Source: a bacterium
GTDB taxonomy: Bacteria; Cyanobacteriota; Vampirovibrionia; Obscuribacterales; Obscuribacteraceae
Length of the DNA: 12,647 nt
Assembly (NCBI GenBank): GCA_030431355.1
Contig: JAUIJG010000127.1
Coordinates: forward strand, 1 to 12,647
Direction of reading: 5' to 3'
Shown here: in pieces, positions 5,771 through 12,647 of the stretch
How the letters are laid out: each line of letters begins with the position of its first letter
Position numbering within the stretch: position 1 is the stretch's first letter
The notes under the pieces: generated by a model
The model's database searches: none
The model's input: only the letters and a program-made list of their open reading frames with translations
What the model was told of the DNA's origin: nothing
Position numbers and translations under genes: made by a program

Positions 5771-6958
5771 ATGGAAGATTCCAGCGGCAAGCAGTTAGCA
5801 TATTTAGCGAGCGGTAGACTCTTTTTCGTTTCAGAGGATGGAAAAGAGAAAGAGCACCAGAGTCAGTTCGGTCAGGAGATGAAGGATCGAGCCTTAAAAG
5901 TGGCCCAGAAAAACAGCTGGAAAAATCGCCCTGCAGAGACGGACTTTTTAAGCAGCCGCCAGCTCTGGGGAGTGGACAACGGAAACAATCAAGCATCCAT
6001 GAAAGTTCACTTCACGGCTTTAGCCCGCTATACCAATGACTCTGAGTTGATATATGCCCTGACCACCCCTGTGGTGGGCGGGTTGTTTCACTATGACCGT
6101 CAGAAGAATAAAGAGCGCCGGCTTTTCCATAAAGAAGGAATGACCATATCGGATCTTGCCAGGCACAAGAAAAAAGATCAGTTTGTCTGCTCCCTTAGAA
6201 ATGCTGACGGCACCGCATTTATCGCGAAGGTGGGAGAGACTCTATGCGATCAGATAACCGAAGGTGATTGTGTGGATGAGGCACCGAGCTGGGTTGATGG
6301 GCAAGAGAACACGATCGTCTATCAATCCCAGGGAGTGGGAAGAAACAAGGATGGGTTCGCAGTCGGTCTCGGTCCTTCCTCGATTCAAAAACTCAACTTG
6401 TCCACCGGAGACCAGGAAGAGCTGCTTTATGCCGAAGATTATGACTTTTTGCTTCCTCGAATGACAGAAGAAGGCGACTTGTTTTATATAAAACGCCCCT
6501 ATGAAAGCATGATCAAATCAGTTCCGCTTACCACAATGTTGAAAGACACGATCTTATTTCCATTTCGTTTGGGAAGGGCATTCCTTGGTTTTCTGAATTT
6601 TTTCTCTCTTACTTTTACCAGGAAACCTTTAACTTCCCAGGATGGACAAAAAGCTGAGTCCATGGAGTTGGACAAAGTCTTCCTGCGTGGTCGTATGATA
6701 GACGCGCGTGACACTATGAACGATACTAAGATCAAGAAAGACGAAGCTCCCCTGGTACCCGGAGATTGGTTGCTCATTAAAAGGTCGCCCCAGGGAGCCG
6801 AGACGGAAGTAGCGAAGTCCGTTCTCGCCTATGATTTCGACAGGGAAGGCAACATAGTCTATACCAACGGCAGAGCAACATTCCGGTGCAGTTCAGGCAA
6901 AAGCCCCGAAGTCATTTTCAAAAACAAGCTAACCGAAACTATAATTTGCCTGGACTAA
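5771..6958 (+). CDS. Beta-propeller-like protein with hydrophobic insert
   Basis: This 395-residue protein has repeated strand-turn units like TolB/PD40 propellers: GRLFFVSEDGKE (15-26), ELIYAL...GLFHYDRQKNKERRLF (92-119), CDQITEGDCVDEAPSW...TIVYQS (159-186), SIQKLNLSTGDQEELLY (204-220) and DLFYIKRPY (236-244). After a break, residues 352-394 give one more blade-like pair. Residues about 257-283 form a hydrophobic, aromatic stretch that could be a membrane helix or buried insert, followed by a charged linker. There is no signal peptide. An in-frame TAG six nt before ATG 5771 excludes an upstream start; a purine-rich run (GGAGAGAGAG) lies 5' of it. It is probably co-transcribed with the GshB-like gene. 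It ends only 10 nt from the stop of the convergent gene, with no terminator hairpin between. Function is unknown; the propeller call rests on pattern alone. Confidence 0.8.
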   Translation: MEDSSGKQLAYLASGRLFFVSEDGKEKEHQSQFGQEMKDRALKVAQKNSWKNRPAETDFLSSRQLWGVDNGNNQASMKVHFTALARYTNDSELIYALTTPVVGGLFHYDRQKNKERRLFHKEGMTISDLARHKKKDQFVCSLRNADGTAFIAKVGETLCDQITEGDCVDEAPSWVDGQENTIVYQSQGVGRNKDGFAVGLGPSSIQKLNLSTGDQEELLYAEDYDFLLPRMTEEGDLFYIKRPYESMIKSVPLTTMLKDTILFPFRLGRAFLGFLNFFSLTFTRKPLTSQDGQKAESMELDKVFLRGRMIDARDTMNDTKIKKDEAPLVPGDWLLIKRSPQGAETEVAKSVLAYDFDREGNIVYTNGRATFRCSSGKSPEVIFKNKLTETIICLD

Positions 6959-6968
6959 AAAATAGAAT

Positions 6969-7808
6969 CTACCAGCGCCTACCACGATAGTTTTGGAATC
7001 TGGAGCCGCGATTGAATATTTCATTCAGCACCATAGGTACTACTATTCTACCGACTATCTGTCTTCCAATGTTGCCTCCTCGATTGAACGAGTCAAAAGG
7101 CCGATTGAAATTTCCTCCGCGTCTAGGATCGAAGCCAAATCTGGAGTCATACTGCTGAAACTGTGGTCCATATCTTGCTTCGGGTCCATATCTTGAATCG
7201 GGTCTATATCGCGGGTCACAACCACGATCCTGATCACAACCCCGGCCTCTATCATATCCAGGATAATTTCCTCGATTGAAATCCCGGTCGTATCGATTGT
7301 CAAAACGGGAGGACGGTCCAAAGTCATTGTCAATCAGCCCGCGAACTATTAAACTCCTGAGTAGAGTACCGGCATCCAGGGACTGGTTGTTGCTGAAATG
7401 GGGCTGGCGCCTTCCATCGTAGTAGGACCTGCCACCATAATCACGTGAATAAGGTTGATTCTGCCATTGCCCGCGGTTATAGTCGCCGCGATTATAGCCG
7501 CCCCGGTCATAGCTGCCACGGTCATAGCGTCCCCTATCATAGCCGCCCCGGTCATAGCCAAAATCCATGTTCTGACGCTGGGCACGAATATAATTTTCAA
7601 CGAAACGCTGAGCGCTTATATCCTGTATATTCCGACCGGGCAAATCTCTTGAGGGACAACTATCCATCCCTCTTTGTCCACGGTTGGAAAATGCCATATC
7701 CCTTGCCGAGCTGATAAAGTGACCGGCATTTGAGCAACCGTCATTTCCATAGCTCTCTCTACCGTTTCCAAAGTTTCTATCTGCTATCTCAAAAATATGA
7801 TTTGCCAT
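6969..7808 (-). CDS. Low-complexity YDRG-repeat protein
   Basis: This 279-residue protein is dominated by Gly, Arg, Asp, Tyr and Asn. Residues 85-114 are six tandem pentapeptides of pattern Y(D/N)RGx. A second run, about 170-245, has degenerate Tyr/Arg/Gly/Pro elements (DSRYGPEARYGPQF). Two regions look more ordered: residues 1-80, with an amphipathic end (QDISAQRFVENYIRAQRQN), and the tail GRQIVGRIVVPMVLNEIF (249-266). Cysteines are at 25, 51, 191 and 197. There is no signal peptide or clear membrane span. RGG/YDRG-rich sequence is typical of disordered proteins that bind nucleic acid or condense, but I cannot tell whether this protein is cytoplasmic. ATG 7808 has AAGG at 8 nt spacing; a TTG at 7832 would add eight residues. 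The gene lies 157 nt downstream of the basic membrane-protein gene on the same strand. Confidence 0.8.
   Translation of the reverse strand: MANHIFEIADRNFGNGRESYGNDGCSNAGHFISSARDMAFSNRGQRGMDSCPSRDLPGRNIQDISAQRFVENYIRAQRQNMDFGYDRGGYDRGRYDRGSYDRGGYNRGDYNRGQWQNQPYSRDYGGRSYYDGRRQPHFSNNQSLDAGTLLRSLIVRGLIDNDFGPSSRFDNRYDRDFNRGNYPGYDRGRGCDQDRGCDPRYRPDSRYGPEARYGPQFQQYDSRFGFDPRRGGNFNRPFDSFNRGGNIGRQIVGRIVVPMVLNEIFNRGSRFQNYRGRRW
7468..7557 (-). repeat. Six tandem 15-bp units encoding YDRG pentapeptides
   Basis: Six successive 15-bp units, on the + strand ending (T/C)ATAG (for example CCGCCCCGGTCATAG at 7498-7512 and again at 7543-7557), encode the pentapeptide run. Two units are identical and the rest differ at a few positions. 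The unit keeps the reading frame, so copy-number change would alter protein length without a frameshift. Confidence 0.9.
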
Positions 7809-7965
7809 TACTTCTACCTTAATTGGTGCCAACTGTTGCAGGCGATCTGGGGAATACCAACAATTTATTGGGACTATGTTTCCGATTTGTACCTTAAGCC
7901 CGCCTGTGGTGGGAGGATTACGACGAATTTACCTGATATCAAAACTTTTGGAAGTTCTGCCGGAG

Positions 7966-8856
7966 TCAACTCAGCTGAGACAGGCGAATGATGGCTCGGT
8001 CCAATACCTCCAATTGTGAATGGAGCCTGGAAGACTCCGCCAAACTGAGACAGTCCTCATGGGCTTTCTCAATTCGATTTTCTATCGCTTGTTTGCCTTC
8101 GACAAGCGACTTCATATCCATCGGCCTGGTGCTTCTTCTTCTGCTCCTCTTTCTACTCAGGTCACCAGTTTTCTCTCTGTTTTTACGCTTCTCTTTGATG
8201 GTCATGTCAGCTTCTTTAATCCACTTCTCAAATGCTTTCTGTTTCTCTCTTTCCAATCGACTATCAAGAGCGGCATCTGACCGGGCGCGCTTTTCGCTTG
8301 AGTTGAGCAGGTAGGAGCTGAGCACCATCTCCATGGAGTAACCTGCTTTAACGCGGGCTTCTGGAGGCCGGGCCGACTCCTGGGGTTTGTTGTTCCCTGA
8401 CAATTTTTCAGTCAGTCTGTTAACTTCCTTATTCTGAGAGACTTGCTCGGCCTGGTTCATGAACGCAAAAGTGGTTCCCATTCCTAACATCGCCAGTGGT
8501 GACAGCATAAAGAAAGAAGATAGAGCCAGAGAATTCTTGCCGGACATTCGCTGAGAGTCTGAATGGCTCTGATAGTCAACCTTTTCGCCTCTTTCATCCC
8601 TGGTTAAAAGTTTACCGGTTACCATATCCAGCTGGACTAATTTGCCTCCAGAATCACTCTGCCAATTCTTTTCGAAGATACTATTGGTGGAGGCATCTGC
8701 TCTCTCCTGACCACCAGGTTTTCTCTGCCAGTCACGGAGATCTGATCCAAGGACTTCTTGCAACATCTTGAGCCCGGCAGCTTTCTCTGCCCCGCTTTCA
8801 GTGATGACTTGTTCCGGACTGGAATCGTAACCTTTTACGTTAGATTGAAGTTCCAC
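7966..8856 (-). CDS. Single-pass membrane protein with basic C-terminal half
   Basis: I do not recognise a family for this 296-residue protein. One hydrophobic segment (about residues 109-133) follows a polar N-terminal region of about 100 residues. The C-terminal half is predicted helical and very charged: residues 186-230 are rich in Lys, Arg and Glu, residues 233-245 include RKRSRRRS, and the last 45 residues (about 251-296) look like a coiled coil ending in LDRAIIRLSQL. By the positive-inside rule the basic half should be cytoplasmic. The start is GTG 8856 with GGAG 9 nt upstream. The gene is divergent from the TPR gene and upstream of the YDRG protein on the same strand. The basic cluster next to coiled coil could contact nucleic acid or an acidic partner, but that is speculation. 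Confidence 0.82.
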   Translation of the reverse strand: MELQSNVKGYDSSPEQVITESGAEKAAGLKMLQEVLGSDLRDWQRKPGGQERADASTNSIFEKNWQSDSGGKLVQLDMVTGKLLTRDERGEKVDYQSHSDSQRMSGKNSLALSSFFMLSPLAMLGMGTTFAFMNQAEQVSQNKEVNRLTEKLSGNNKPQESARPPEARVKAGYSMEMVLSSYLLNSSEKRARSDAALDSRLEREKQKAFEKWIKEADMTIKEKRKNREKTGDLSRKRSRRRSTRPMDMKSLVEGKQAIENRIEKAHEDCLSLAESSRLHSQLEVLDRAIIRLSQLS

Positions 8857-9226
8857 AAGATAGTACTCCGCTCACGACCAGGGCTAAATTTATGATTTCC
8901 GTCTCTCCCGGTCGATGGGACAATCACCACACGATCCCCGCAAGCATTGCATTGCAACGGTTACGGGACAAAAACGCTGATCCGGTATTAGGCAATATAC
9001 AAAGTTACCGCAGTGATTAAGCGAAAAAAGCGGTCAATAGTCTGCTTAAAAGTCGGGAAATGAGATTCCCTGGCAAGCACTACGAGACAATCTCAAATAG
9101 CACTGCATATAGTTTCACATTATCACTGGAGTGCTTAAAATCATCTCGATTGAGAAACCTCAGCAGATTTCGGTGGATAAAGCAGATAATCTATATGCAT
9201 ATATGATCTAATAGAAGCTGGGTAGA
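8857..9226. other. Divergent intergenic region upstream of TPR/pseudokinase pair
   Basis: This 370-bp region contains no convincing gene; a 48-codon ATG frame at 9060-9206 lacks a properly spaced ribosome site. It has a TTGCA-T-TGCAA inverted repeat (8947-8957), ACCGC/GCGGT arms (9007-9034), a cluster of overlapping inverted repeats at 9055-9136 (listed separately), a -10-like GATAAT (9185-9190) and a 12-bp AT-rich palindrome TATATGCATATA (9192-9203) just before the TPR start. Promoters for both directions are expected, but I see no full -35/-10 match. Confidence 0.45.
9055..9136 (+). promoter_or_regulatory. Overlapping inverted repeats, possible switch in the leader
   Basis: GGGAA/TTCCC (9055-9070, 6-nt loop) shares bases with TGAGATT/AATCTCA (9061-9095, perfect 7-bp arms, 21-nt loop), so both cannot form together. 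AAGCACT (9075-9081) is complementary to AGTGCTT (9130-9136), and a second AGCACT at 9099-9104 could compete for it. If transcribed, the leader could adopt alternative folds. As DNA the same arms could be protein sites. Confidence 0.25.
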
Positions 9227-10639
9227 ATGTCTTTGAAGAGTAGTGGAAAAAAGCTTATGAGATTCTATCCGAACAGCATACTGACATCCGTCTCGATTCT
9301 GGTTTTGGGCGGTTTTCTGACTGTTTCATCAGGACAGTTTATCAATTCGGCACAAGCGGCCGGCACAAAAAAACCGCCGGTAAAAACAGATCCAAGGATT
9401 TTGGCGGCTGCATACATGAAACAGGCGGATGCAGCCAGACAGTCCGGGGATCTTGATAAAGCAGCTAAAAGCTATCAACAAGCCTTTACCGCCAGATACA
9501 ACGCATACGGTTATCGAGATCCTGAAACAGTCAAGATTTCCAGGAAATTAGCCGATGTCTATATCGAAAAAAAGGATTTTAAAAACGCCGAACACTACCT
9601 GGATTGGGCGATGAAAGCGCTTGTGAAAGAGAATGGTCACGGAGATTACTCTCTGGCACCGGTTTTCGAAGATTATGCTCGCCTTTATAAGGCCCAGGAT
9701 AAACTCTCAAAGGCACTGGAGAAGCAAAATCTAGCAGCCAAAATGTATGCCAGAAAGGACGAATCCAGTACCACGGTGTTTTCTGCCCGGATTAAACTAG
9801 CGGATATTCTTGTCAGAGATGGACAATACAAAAACGCCCAATCGGTCCTCGATTCGGCCAAAAATTTGAAAGAAGACTATGAGTACGAACCAGACAAGCA
9901 GTCCCTGGAAGATTTTGACCAGGTGACGAAGCTTATAGCGGAGAAACCATTCCCTGAGAAAGTGGCTATTCCAGATAAAAAAGTGGCCGTTGCCGATGTG
10001 CAACAAAAGAAAGCCAAACCAGCTGCCTTCGCAAGCACCGGATTTAATCTCAATGCCGTCAGGATAGACAATCTTGATAAAAGAACAGTGGTTGACGGCC
10101 CTCTAGAAGAAGAACGCGCAATGCTCTTGGAATTCATAGCCAAAAGCAACCGCTATGGCATAGGAGTGAAGCCCTATGTGGCAGCCTTCGATCAAATTGA
10201 GACCCTGGTGGAAAAGGGAGCGGATTCCTCAACCATCGAAGACAAAGTGAATTCTCTCAGCCAGTCCCTGAAAAAGCAGTTCTATGTCAAAGCGATAATG
10301 GCAAACCCTCGCTACCACAAGAAAAAGAGAGGTCCTTACACAGCGAAACGTGGACCGACCAGCACTAGACGCTTCGGCATCAATCCTTACTGGGAGAAGT
10401 ATGAAGTGCCGGATGAGGTACCGAACGACATAGAGGACAAGTATGCCAATACGCCTATTACCGAGGGCTATCTCAAGCAGATAGAATCCGAAGTGGTTAG
10501 AAAAGAGATGGCGAGGATGCCCGGAGACATGAAGTACACGGCAGAAGGAAATGCCTGGTTTAAACGCCTGTCCAGACAGGCCAAGCGTAAGCGGATCAAT
10601 AACTGGCGCAACCGAGAAATGCGCATGGACTATCGTTAG
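9227..10639 (+). CDS. Secreted TPR-repeat protein with basic C-terminal domain
   Basis: This 470-residue protein starts with a signal peptide: basic n-region with Lys8, Lys9 and Arg12, hydrophobic core about residues 18-33, and SAQAAG giving likely cleavage near residue 45. Residues about 58-212 form tetratricopeptide repeats of the TPR_10/12 type (QSGDLDKAAKSYQQAF, KKDFKNAEHYLDWAM, AQDKLSKALEKQNLA, RDGQYKNAQSVLDSA). A low-complexity Lys/Ala linker (about 243-270) leads to a C-terminal half of unknown fold that becomes Arg/Lys-rich (365-383, 448-470). It should act outside the cytoplasmic membrane. ATG 9227 keeps the Lys-rich n-region; ATG 9257 is possible and still leaves a signal peptide. 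Its stop is 15 nt before the pseudokinase start, so the two are surely co-transcribed. TPRs bind proteins; the outer tail of the membrane pseudokinase is an obvious candidate partner, but this is inferred. Confidence 0.9.
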   Translation: MSLKSSGKKLMRFYPNSILTSVSILVLGGFLTVSSGQFINSAQAAGTKKPPVKTDPRILAAAYMKQADAARQSGDLDKAAKSYQQAFTARYNAYGYRDPETVKISRKLADVYIEKKDFKNAEHYLDWAMKALVKENGHGDYSLAPVFEDYARLYKAQDKLSKALEKQNLAAKMYARKDESSTTVFSARIKLADILVRDGQYKNAQSVLDSAKNLKEDYEYEPDKQSLEDFDQVTKLIAEKPFPEKVAIPDKKVAVADVQQKKAKPAAFASTGFNLNAVRIDNLDKRTVVDGPLEEERAMLLEFIAKSNRYGIGVKPYVAAFDQIETLVEKGADSSTIEDKVNSLSQSLKKQFYVKAIMANPRYHKKKRGPYTAKRGPTSTRRFGINPYWEKYEVPDEVPNDIEDKYANTPITEGYLKQIESEVVRKEMARMPGDMKYTAEGNAWFKRLSRQAKRKRINNWRNREMRMDYR

Positions 10640-10654
10640 GACGTCACCGATAAA

Positions 10655-12601
10655 ATGCCCGAAGATACCACCAGCATGGATACCAGAGAAGAATCCAAAG
10701 AAAGCACTCCGAAGAAAGTAGTTCTGACCGGAGCCAAATATTCTTTGATGGGACAGATGATCGATGACAAATATATTGTTATCGATGTAATTGGAGAAGG
10801 TGACCTGACAGTCGTCTACATGGGGCAATCAGCCGATAGTCGCGAAACCGTCGCCATCAAAACTCTTAAATACGGAAATCCTGAGTTGATAGCCAGATTT
10901 CTGGAAGAAGTGGAGAAATTCAAACAGATCAAACACCCGGCAGTGGTGGAGATAATCGAGCAATTCGAGGGCGAGAATAAACTCCCTATTCTTGTGATGG
11001 AATACATCGAAGGAGTCACTCTTAAGCAGCTTCTGGAATCTCTAAACCGCATTGAAGAAGAGAATACTCTTCTATCCATCCTGTCCGGAGTATGTGACGC
11101 CCTGGAGTACGTACACAGCAAAGGTATGTTCCATGGCGGACTGAATCCCAATCAAATTCTAATTTCAGAAAATGAAGTAGCCGATGACTTCACTGTAAGA
11201 GTCTCCGACTTCGGCACCGCTTCCCTGATAAACGAATTCGAACTGCCCGAGAGCGCCAGGGCGAAAGCGTCTAACTATGCTTCCTTCCTCAGTCCCGAAC
11301 AAAAAGCGCAAGAGTATTTGGCGGTGAATACCGACGTTTTCTCACTAGGCGCCATCACATATTTGATGATCTCAGGCAAAAATCCGATGCAGAGCAAAAA
11401 ATTGAGCGCTCTTGTTGCAGGTAGCTCCTCGGATGGTCCAAGCTTTACCCCGCTCACTCATCTCGCCCTTGATCTTCCCTGTCTTACCGAACTGAATCAG
11501 CTTATGGAGCAGGCCCTGGAAGCCGATCCTGATTGGAGAATGCCCTCTGTCTCCCAGTTCAAAAAGGACTTGATAGACTGGCATAAGAAAGCGATAGTCG
11601 AAGACTTCGACGATGCCGAAGAGTTCGAGACCGGAATAGACTCAGCCGCAGACTTTGACGCCATAGATGATACCGAATTTGATATGGATGACGGTGCGGA
11701 TATTGAATCTGCTGTTGAAGATCCCACAATTATTCAGGCTTCTGAAAGCGCCAACACGCCCACGCAAACGGAGCGACCTGGTATCAGAGATGAAGTCACG
11801 GCCACCGGTCAATCAAATGTGGTCAGCTTCAAGGCAGAACCTAGCTATTACAGTGAACTCTACAAAAAAGAAAGCGAAAGCACCGAGACCACTGCTGAAC
11901 CGCATACAGATACAAATGCCGATGCCGATACTAATCCCGATCCCAATTCAGAAGCCGACAAAATCATCCTGGAAGAACAGGTATTAAAGGCAGCCGAAGA
12001 GGCACCGAAGAAGAAGAAAAGAAGGCGACGCCGCTCACGCTCCACCCAGCAAAACGTGCGAACGACAATAAGAAATTTAGTCTCCTTAAGAGAGAATCAG
12101 ATAAACCAGGAAGAGACAATGGCCATGCAGTTTGCCGGAAAGTTCTCGGCCAAGGGACCAAGACGTTCGCCAAAGGACACTGCCATTCGCCTGGGAGGTG
12201 CTTGCCTGGTCACAGCGATACTTACAGGACTGGTTATGGCGAATCTCGATACCATCCGGGATGTCTACCATCAAACTTCTATGATGATGGGCAGCATTAA
12301 CAGTGAAGAAGAAGAGGATGAAGAGATAGCGATTGAACCACCATCCAAGACTAAAGCCGAAGAAGAGAAACTAAAGACTAAAAAGATCAAAAAACCGATT
12401 CTCAACCTCAAGGTTCCACTTATCTCCAGCGCCAAAAAGCGGCACAAGTTAAACAAATTAGAGAAGCAGACTCCCTTAGCCTCTGAATTCTACAAAAACT
12501 GGAGACATTCTGCTTATTCTAAGAAAACAATGAATAACTCAAAAGTAGGCAACCGCAGAAGAATAGACTACAAAGAGTTCGATGAAAACTGGCTTAAATA
12601 G
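10655..12601 (+). CDS. Membrane-anchored Ser/Thr kinase-like protein, probable pseudokinase
   Basis: This 648-residue protein has a Hanks-type kinase fold (about residues 40-309) at the N-terminus. Present are VAIK (Lys69), the helix-C Glu (about Glu85), hinge MEYIEG, DFG (185-187), SPEQ (213-216), DVFSLG (227-232) and Arg295. The catalytic loop, normally HRDLKPxN, reads HGGLNPNQ (160-167): the HRD Asp is Gly162, the Lys is Asn164 and the metal-binding Asn is Gln167. The third glycine of the P-loop is Thr52. It may bind ATP but phosphotransfer is unlikely. Residues 316-360 are acidic, 405-435 Thr/Asp/Asn-rich, and 452-463 KKKKRRRRRSRS, followed by one TM helix (about 512-530) and a 118-residue charged outer tail. 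This kinase-TM-tail order resembles PknB-like receptors without PASTA repeats. AGGA overlaps the stop of the TPR gene, 13 nt before ATG 10655. Confidence 0.92.
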   Translation: MPEDTTSMDTREESKESTPKKVVLTGAKYSLMGQMIDDKYIVIDVIGEGDLTVVYMGQSADSRETVAIKTLKYGNPELIARFLEEVEKFKQIKHPAVVEIIEQFEGENKLPILVMEYIEGVTLKQLLESLNRIEEENTLLSILSGVCDALEYVHSKGMFHGGLNPNQILISENEVADDFTVRVSDFGTASLINEFELPESARAKASNYASFLSPEQKAQEYLAVNTDVFSLGAITYLMISGKNPMQSKKLSALVAGSSSDGPSFTPLTHLALDLPCLTELNQLMEQALEADPDWRMPSVSQFKKDLIDWHKKAIVEDFDDAEEFETGIDSAADFDAIDDTEFDMDDGADIESAVEDPTIIQASESANTPTQTERPGIRDEVTATGQSNVVSFKAEPSYYSELYKKESESTETTAEPHTDTNADADTNPDPNSEADKIILEEQVLKAAEEAPKKKKRRRRRSRSTQQNVRTTIRNLVSLRENQINQEETMAMQFAGKFSAKGPRRSPKDTAIRLGGACLVTAILTGLVMANLDTIRDVYHQTSMMMGSINSEEEEDEEIAIEPPSKTKAEEEKLKTKKIKKPILNLKVPLISSAKKRHKLNKLEKQTPLASEFYKNWRHSAYSKKTMNNSKVGNRRRIDYKEFDENWLK

Positions 12602-12647
12602 CTCAGGTTCCTACATTCTGCTTCTGGAACGGTCTGTACTTCCGCAC
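12602..12647 (+). other. Right edge, non-coding tail
   Basis: The last 46 nt follow the pseudokinase stop. A weak GTTCC/GGAAC arm pair (12607-12630) is visible, but no T-run follows within the window, so no terminator can be called. Confidence 0.4.

Noticed and set aside
7445..7714. + strand ORFs with repeated Pro/Gly/His/Ala peptides
   Set aside because: They are the antisense reading of the tandem 15-bp repeats. The - strand frame has a ribosome site, runs through the whole repeat and has ordered ends.
7899..7913. CCCGCC-TGT-GGTGGG hairpin between the two - strand genes
   Set aside because: On the transcribed - strand it contains an A/C mismatch and is followed by CTTAAGG rather than a T-run, so it is not a credible terminator.
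8917..8971. GGGACAA direct repeat (8917-8923, 8965-8971)
   Set aside because: Seven bases twice within 55 bp is weak evidence, and the spacing is not an integral number of helical turns with any supporting symmetry.
9060..9206. 48-codon ATG frame upstream of the TPR gene
   Set aside because: The only purine run (GGGAA) abuts the ATG with no spacing, the peptide has no features, and the segment is full of inverted repeats.
10229..10828. 199-codon - strand ORF
   Set aside because: It is antisense to the end of the TPR gene and the start of the pseudokinase gene, both well supported by motifs; the translated product has no domain-like pattern.

Overview
The window (about 12.6 kb, moderate GC) carries ten confident protein genes, one doubtful partial gene at the left edge and one doubtful small ORF. 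I see no rRNA, tRNA, CRISPR array, transposase or phage gene. The organism is not identifiable with certainty. A stand-alone cyanobacterial-type RRM protein, a eukaryote-like protein-kinase fold, secreted TPR proteins and proteins built from LGELL-type (MshEN-like) repeats together suggest a non-photosynthetic relative of Cyanobacteria (Melainabacteria/Vampirovibrionia, perhaps Obscuribacterales). That placement is inference.

Layout. Left block, + strand (423-2539): a protein with three 53-residue MshEN-like repeats, a two-TM protein with a PH-like cytoplasmic domain that overlaps it by 4 nt, and a thioredoxin with a WCEPC active site. These look like one operon. It meets, tail to tail, a soluble sensor histidine kinase on the - strand (3869-2565). 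Upstream of the kinase are a strong two-way terminator and a short RRM RNA-binding protein gene (4343-4083, -). A 339-bp divergent region with several repeats and one small ORF then separates the RRM gene from a + strand pair: a glutathione-synthetase-like ATP-grasp enzyme (4683-5726) and a beta-propeller-like protein with a hydrophobic insert (5771-6958).

Right block. Two - strand genes follow: a Tyr/Arg/Gly/Asp-rich low-complexity protein carrying six tandem YDRG-type pentapeptides (7808-6969), and, upstream of it, a single-pass membrane protein with a very basic C-terminal half (8856-7966). A 370-bp divergent region with overlapping inverted repeats separates them from a + strand pair. This pair is a secreted TPR protein (9227-10639) and a membrane-anchored protein with a kinase fold (10655-12601). 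In the kinase-fold protein the HRD Asp, the catalytic-loop Lys and the metal-binding Asn are all replaced, so it is best read as a pseudokinase.

How the genes may work together: the window is rich in signalling and scaffold proteins (degenerate nucleotide-sensor repeats, PH-like domain, histidine kinase, pseudokinase, TPR) alongside thiol/redox functions (thioredoxin, GshB-like ligase). The two most notable units are the secreted-TPR/pseudokinase pair and the triple-MshEN/PH-like/thioredoxin operon. Any joint function is inferred from gene order only.
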